Below are positions 59,730 to 64,000 of a stretch of 64,000 nt of DNA, in pieces. Position numbers and translations under genes: made by a program. The stretch is from positions 6,535,001 through 6,599,000 of the forward strand of contig JAMKCF010000014.1 of the NCBI GenBank assembly GCA_023634235.1, written 5' to 3'. Below the pieces are notes generated by a model. That model saw nothing but the letters and a program-made list of their open reading frames with translations, ran no database searches and was not told where the DNA came from. The stretch comes from Pisaster brevispinus (taxonomy: Eukaryota > Echinodermata > Asteroidea > Forcipulatida > Asteriidae). Each line of letters starts with the position of its first letter. Within the stretch, counting starts at the first letter, position 1.

Positions 59730-62325
59730 ATGGAAACTCGTTTATCGCTCATTGGTTATGGATTTACTGTCATGTTTTTGTTCAGTATTTTAGAGGCTTC
59801 AACTGAAGACGAAAATCGAAAATGCACCCGATACTTCTACACAGAAACTGTCAAACATCCAAAGAAGGATTGCAACGAAAAGGTACTGTAAGTTTTGTAA
59901 CTGGCATGCATTGTGTACAGCATTGATAAATACCGATCGAAAATATTATTGAATTAAGTCATTTTTATTGTTAAGTCAGATAAACAATTTAATCAGAAAC
60001 TATCTTCAAGTATTTTCATTTCATTTTCTTGAGAGCCTTCACAGAGGCATACATCGTTAATGGCTGAATTGAACCCATAGAAAAAATGCAGCTGCTGCTG
60101 GGGCTACTGGAAATATAAACAATAGTCATGTAATTTCTTTAAGATTTGAGTTCAAAGTGAGACTTATCTCGTTGGTGGTTGGAGCACTTGGCCACCATTC
60201 CTACTAGAGAAACATCTGTATCAGATTTGAACAACTGTAGGGATAGATCTACACAAATGATTAAGTCTTCAGCAGTTTCTTGTTTACCGAGCCACGAACC
60301 CAACGAACCAAAACGATTACATCCTTGGTACAGAGGGGTAGATGAGAGTGTTTGAAATTGGTCACCGTGCTTAGGCTGCAGGACTTGCAGTCACAAGGTT
60401 GTGGGTTCAAATCCTACCAAGCTAACTGCTGATTTCGCAATGGCAGAACAAGTATCGTCTATAGTTTATACTGAATCACAATTTCTTGATCTGTGCAATT
60501 CATAATCATAGAGACGTTAAACCAATATTTGTATGAGAGAGATTGGCTCAGTCATTATAGGCACGTTCAAGCGATTTTTTATTTTATTTTTTTTATTTTT
60601 ATTTTTTTAGTCTGTTGGTACTAGAAGCCAGTGAAGTTCTTGCATTCACATTTGGCGGCTGTTCCTGTTATTAAGCGTATGTCTGGTTTTAGAGTTTTCT
60701 AGAAAGGCTGTGTGCACGGTAGTGGACGGAGTTGCGTAATAGCGAGGGACTGAGGCAGTTTTGTCTCAGGAAGATGTAATTTTGATGGGGCGGAGTTGAA
60801 AGTTGCATTTTCTACATAATGATGAGACTTGGGTGTTCACTGTAAGTGATAGTGAGTGTAACGCATATATCATGTCTGAAGTGGGTGGATGAATTTACAA
60901 CGGTGTCACCTATAACAATGTCAATTGAACCAAACTTACCAAGCTGCATGACGTGAAGACATTGTAGAAATGATGTTTTATTCAGTTTAGGCCAGTTTGA
61001 GATCAGCCAGTGGCGCATTATGGTGTGTATGCCTGGTAATGATGCTTGAATAAATAGAATTATTACTTTGCTGGTTCATAAAACTTGGGATCATTGAAAC
61101 GGTGAATGCGGTGTGTACAAGTGTACATCAGGTGCACATTGTATCTGCACACCAACCTGTGAAATGATGTAGGTTTCTGATTGGATAAATAAACGTTTAA
61201 GCGCGTGTTATTATTTTTTGAAAAAGAATATGTGATCATTCAGCCATTTCACGATTTGAAAGAAATGACAAAACACAAAATAAACCCAGAGAATATACCG
61301 GATGTTGAGTTATTTCAACACGAATATTTTCATCATAAACTCAGGAAAATTAAGTTTTGGAAACACGAATGTCCCGAATTGTGATGGAGGTTTAGTCGCG
61401 GTTGGTCGTAAATGAAAAGATATTATCTTGGTGTTTGGCAACAAAAAGAAAACATGCATGAACGCAAACGCGTAGTATGCCGCAGTCTGGTTAGCCTTTT
61501 GTCAAGGCCTTCGTGGCTTGGACAGCTTCGTAGAGCCGCGATCCCAAGCAACTGGAAGGGGAGACCACGCACGCGAGTGGCTCGCGGCTTCGCCACTCGG
61601 CTCGCGCGCATGGTCTCCCGTTCTAGTCGTTCCGCTGTTTACAAAGCTGTCCAAGCCACGACGCCTTGACAAAGGGCTACAGTCTGGTTCGCACGTTCGG
61701 TCAGGTGAATTTTGCATCAAAGTTCCGGTGAATTAAAAAAAAAAACACTAAAAAACAACAACAAACAAACAAGCAAAAACCCACATAACCCCAACCAACT
61801 TATGAAGAAATAAACAAGTGAAAAAAGCTATGATGGCTCAGGGGTTCTTATCAGAGTTTTAGCAGCCTGGATTCATGACTTAATTTGATCGAAATGACTG
61901 GAGAATATGGCATATAACAGTTTGTGTGATCTAATTTTCAGGTTGTATTGATGTCGAGATGTGCTGGCCGATGTGAGTTGATGTCATCAGCTGATCCAGT
62001 CATCGGCTTCCGAAGTATTCTGAAACATCCATTTACTTATCGATGTAGTAGCTGTCAGGATCAAACCTCAATGATGAAGGCAGTTCGCTTGCGTTGTAGA
62101 CACGACGAGAGGGTGTATGCTGTATATCGCTACATACTACAATGTCGCTGTTCAGCCTGCAAGAGTGGATTACGTCGCCGTTCTGGCTCAACGGTCATTA
62201 CTTTTACATTGTTTATGATACTAATTCATTCCGTTTTGACTTTTCGCCTATCGTTGGTAAAGAATGAACAATGGGGTGTGTTAAATAAATACCGGTTTCT
62301 ATTAATTGAAAACGGGGGAAATTGA
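59730..62325 (+). CDS. NDP: norrin-like cystine-knot growth factor (2 exons, 178 aa)
   Basis: Secreted ligand; vertebrate norrin activates Frizzled4/LRP5/6 beta-catenin signalling. Exons 59730-59882 and 61942-62325 join in phase 0 (AAG then GTACTG; TTTTCAG before GTTGTA). A signal peptide spans about residues 1-24 (hydrophobic GYGFTVMFLFSILEAS). The knot runs from C32 to C124, with Cys at 32, 48, 58, 62, 86, 89, 103, 119, 121 and 124. These spacings equal human norrin C39, C55, C65, C69, C93, C96, C110, C126, C128 and C131 with no indel. Shared stretches include SRCAGRC, ILKHPF, KAVRLRC and YRYIL. The partner of human C95 is Ser88. The intron falls after Lys51, the position matching Lys58 of human norrin. 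After the last Cys comes a 54-residue tail with a hydrophobic stretch (about 135-151); human norrin stops two residues past its last Cys. A donor-like TTGGTAAAG at 62256-62264 could splice part of the tail away. Confidence 0.92.
60360..60545 (+). mobile_element. tRNA-derived SINE (Cys-like GCA head) in norrin intron
   Basis: Box A-like CACCGTGCTTAGGCTGCAGG, a loop with TTGCA, and box B-like GGGTTCAAATCC, followed by a body ending GAGACGTTAAACCAATATTT. The tRNA part is degenerate and there is no clean A tail. Confidence 0.6.
61492..61679. mobile_element. 188-bp MITE with 9-bp target duplication (Mutator-like)
   Basis: The ends TAGCCTTTTGTCAAGGC and GCCTTGACAAAGGGCTA are inverted, with long GC-rich arms between. 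The exact 9-base duplication CAGTCTGGT flanks both sides (61483-61491 and 61680-61688). Nine-base duplications are usual for Mutator-like elements. It lies in the norrin intron. Confidence 0.85.
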
Positions 62326-63182
62326 GTAACTGGTGATAAAAATTATGATTTAGGAATTTTACGTATTTAAAAAAATGTTCCATTTTATTTTGTCAATGGA
62401 CGTCTATTTATGTCGTCAATTCTTCATTTTCGTTGTCTCCGTTTCTCCTCTTTCAATCCATCATTCACGAGCGGCCTATTTCTGGGGTCCAATCAATATG
62501 ATTGGTTTGTTTAAATGTTATTGATGTTGTAAAAAAAACCGGTTTCACACTATACACTATCAATAATTCTAATCCTACATTTTTATTAGAATTCATTGAA
62601 GATGTTTTAATCGTTTAATAGGCATATTGGTAAGTCAATTTATTCAGTACTTTATCATGCATCGGTGTTGGACAATTTGAATATTTTGAATATACCGAGT
62701 GCACTTTCGAACAAACATCCCCAAACATGTTCCGGACAGTACATTTAAAAACAAAAGACCAAAGAAATGCCCCCGGGGCAAAATCGCCTTGAAATTTGCC
62801 CGGCAATTCGGCCGCGCCTTGCCTTGGGTTCTCTGGAATGTCCAAAATGCATAGCGCCATACCTATACTTGCCGAAGCTTAACACATCTCACCCGTCATG
62901 GCTCTCATTTTGCATATTCTCTCATGACTATTCATATATACCATGGCTCACTGATTTCCACATACACAAAAATAAGGTACGAGTGAAATGAATTCAAATG
63001 CTTTGGATATTTATTGCTGATTACGATAGACTTGAGTCTGCTAAGCTGAAAAAATATATAAAATGAAACTAAATTGACATCGATCTTGACAGTCCGATTT
63101 TGTTGTTTTATTTGGTTTCACTTTTCTTTTCGAAATTATGCTCCAGGGATTAATATTTTCGTTAAATTACTCTTTCTTGTAG
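62326..63182. other. downstream of norrin, nothing recognised
   Basis: AT-rich, no repeat or domain-bearing ORF. No obvious AATAAA follows the norrin stop closely; one lies inside the tail-coding part at about 62284. Confidence 0.4.
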
Positions 63183-63421
63183 ATCAAGAGCCAAAGGAAC
63201 TGATAAAGTACAACACACCGTGGCATGGATTTACTGACGGAATGAGAGCATCAAAAAATAAGATACAGCATGGAAACATCAACTGCGATTTCTTTCACGT
63301 ACACTATAAAAATATTGGGCAAAAAGTGTTTCAAGGTCGATACAGCTGTCTGTATTTAAACTTTCAAAAGAGAGAACCAAAGAAAGTCATCAAGAGAGAG
63401 CACTTTAATGTTTCCTTGTGA
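63183..63421 (+). CDS. unrecognised terminal exon candidate
   Basis: An acceptor (TTACTCTTTCTTGTAG) opens a phase-1 frame of about 78 codons to a TGA at 63419-63421. The peptide is basic and polar (KYNTPWHGFTDGM, NINCDFFHVHYKN, GRYSCLYLNF) with two Cys. The balanced amino-acid content looks coding, but I recognise no family. A partner 5' exon was not found; the norrin donor at 62258 is in the wrong phase. Confidence 0.3.
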
Positions 63422-63537
63422 AATGGTTATAAATGATTAATGAGTCGTATCTAGTGCATTAAACACTAAATAGTATATTATTACATGTAAATACGCCTAT
63501 AAAAGTGGGTCACGTATCATGGACTGCTTATATTCAG

Positions 63538-63756
63538 GTCCTGAATAAAGAAAAGTACCGACATCTTGTAAATTTGAAAGTTTCTCTTAGTTCATTTCAT
63601 TTAAGAGCGATCTGTCTAAAAGGACAGTGTCCTCACCCATGGTGTTGTGTGTATGTGTCCGGTAAAAGGACGTCACAAAAAGTTACTGGAGAAAGGGTGC
63701 AAGCAATTAAGAAAGTGCAAAATCGTGTTTCAAGAAAACTGACTTCGAAAGTTTGA
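63538..63756 (+). CDS. second unrecognised exon candidate
   Basis: An acceptor (CTTATATTCAG) opens a phase-0 frame of 72 codons to a TGA at 63754-63756. The sequence is Lys/Arg-rich with CLKGQCPHPWCC in the middle. No family is recognised. It could be an alternative last exon of the same unknown gene as 63183-63421, or chance. Confidence 0.25.
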   Translation, partial: VLNKEKYRHLVNLKVSLSSFHLRAICLKGQCPHPWCCVYVSGKRTSQKVTGERVQAIKKVQNRVSRKLTSKV

Positions 63757-64000
63757 ATGGTTTAAAAAAAATTCATCGGTTTAAATTCTGCATGGGAATA
63801 AGAAAACATTTCTTGGGGTAGTTCTTAGCAACGACAATATAACATTAATGAGAATATAATTATAAAATCTAAATAAAATAAGAATAAAATTGGAAAACAT
63901 GGTGGGTCTCGACACCGGAAAAAAAGTACGGTAAACTTTGTACAATGTAAACATAACAAAACGAATTGCCTATTTGTTAGGTTGACGATAAAATGAAGAT

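Noticed and set aside
60365..60422. tRNA-Cys gene
   Set aside because: Degenerate stems and a continuing retroposon body; read as a SINE head.
1..64000. CRISPR arrays, operons, prokaryotic elements
   Set aside because: The direct repeats are minisatellites without unique regular spacers, and the genes have spliceosomal introns.

Overview
This is eukaryotic animal nuclear DNA: the genes are split into short exons with GT..AG introns, the introns and intergenic DNA are AT-rich, and repeats are very dense. Four protein-coding genes can be rebuilt exon by exon, and each gives a continuous frame. The gene content (an EDA-type TNF ligand with collagen repeats, a norrin gene with a vertebrate-like intron position) indicates a deuterostome. 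The inverted-repeat elements with ends such as GGGCCCAATTTCAT and GGGGCCTTTCTCAAAC, and the tRNA-headed SINEs, look to me like echinoderm repeats, possibly sea star. That placement comes from memory of repeat families and is inference.

Layout. At 2866-16097 on the minus strand is a complete six-exon SLC35A5-type Golgi nucleotide-sugar transporter (403 aa); its 7.1 kb third intron is packed with repeats. At 16098-26945 there is no gene I can support, only mobile elements: two tandem rolling-circle-type elements, several foldback MITEs and a SINE. At 26946-30524 on the minus strand is a seven-exon TNF-superfamily ligand (303 aa, type II membrane protein, furin site). At 35650-52317 on the minus strand is an eleven-exon ectodysplasin-A-like TNF ligand (386 aa) with membrane anchor, coiled coil, furin sites, Gly-X-Y repeats and TNF domain. 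Its introns hold a degenerate retroelement, minisatellites, MITEs and one orphan exon candidate. At 59730-62325 on the plus strand is a two-exon norrin (NDP) homologue. The last 1.7 kb contains two unrecognised exon-like ORFs.

Functionally, three of the four genes encode secreted or shed ligands: two TNF ligands in head-to-tail order and a cystine-knot Frizzled4/LRP-type ligand. The fourth encodes a Golgi transporter that supplies glycosylation. There is no operon logic here. The two TNF genes may descend from a local duplication, but their exon structures differ. The most interesting points are the norrin homologue (10 of 11 cysteines kept without a single indel, the dimer cysteine replaced by serine, a hydrophobic C-terminal tail), the collagen-bearing EDA homologue, and rolling-circle-like elements that carry arrays of ETS-, CRE- and nuclear-receptor-like palindromes.
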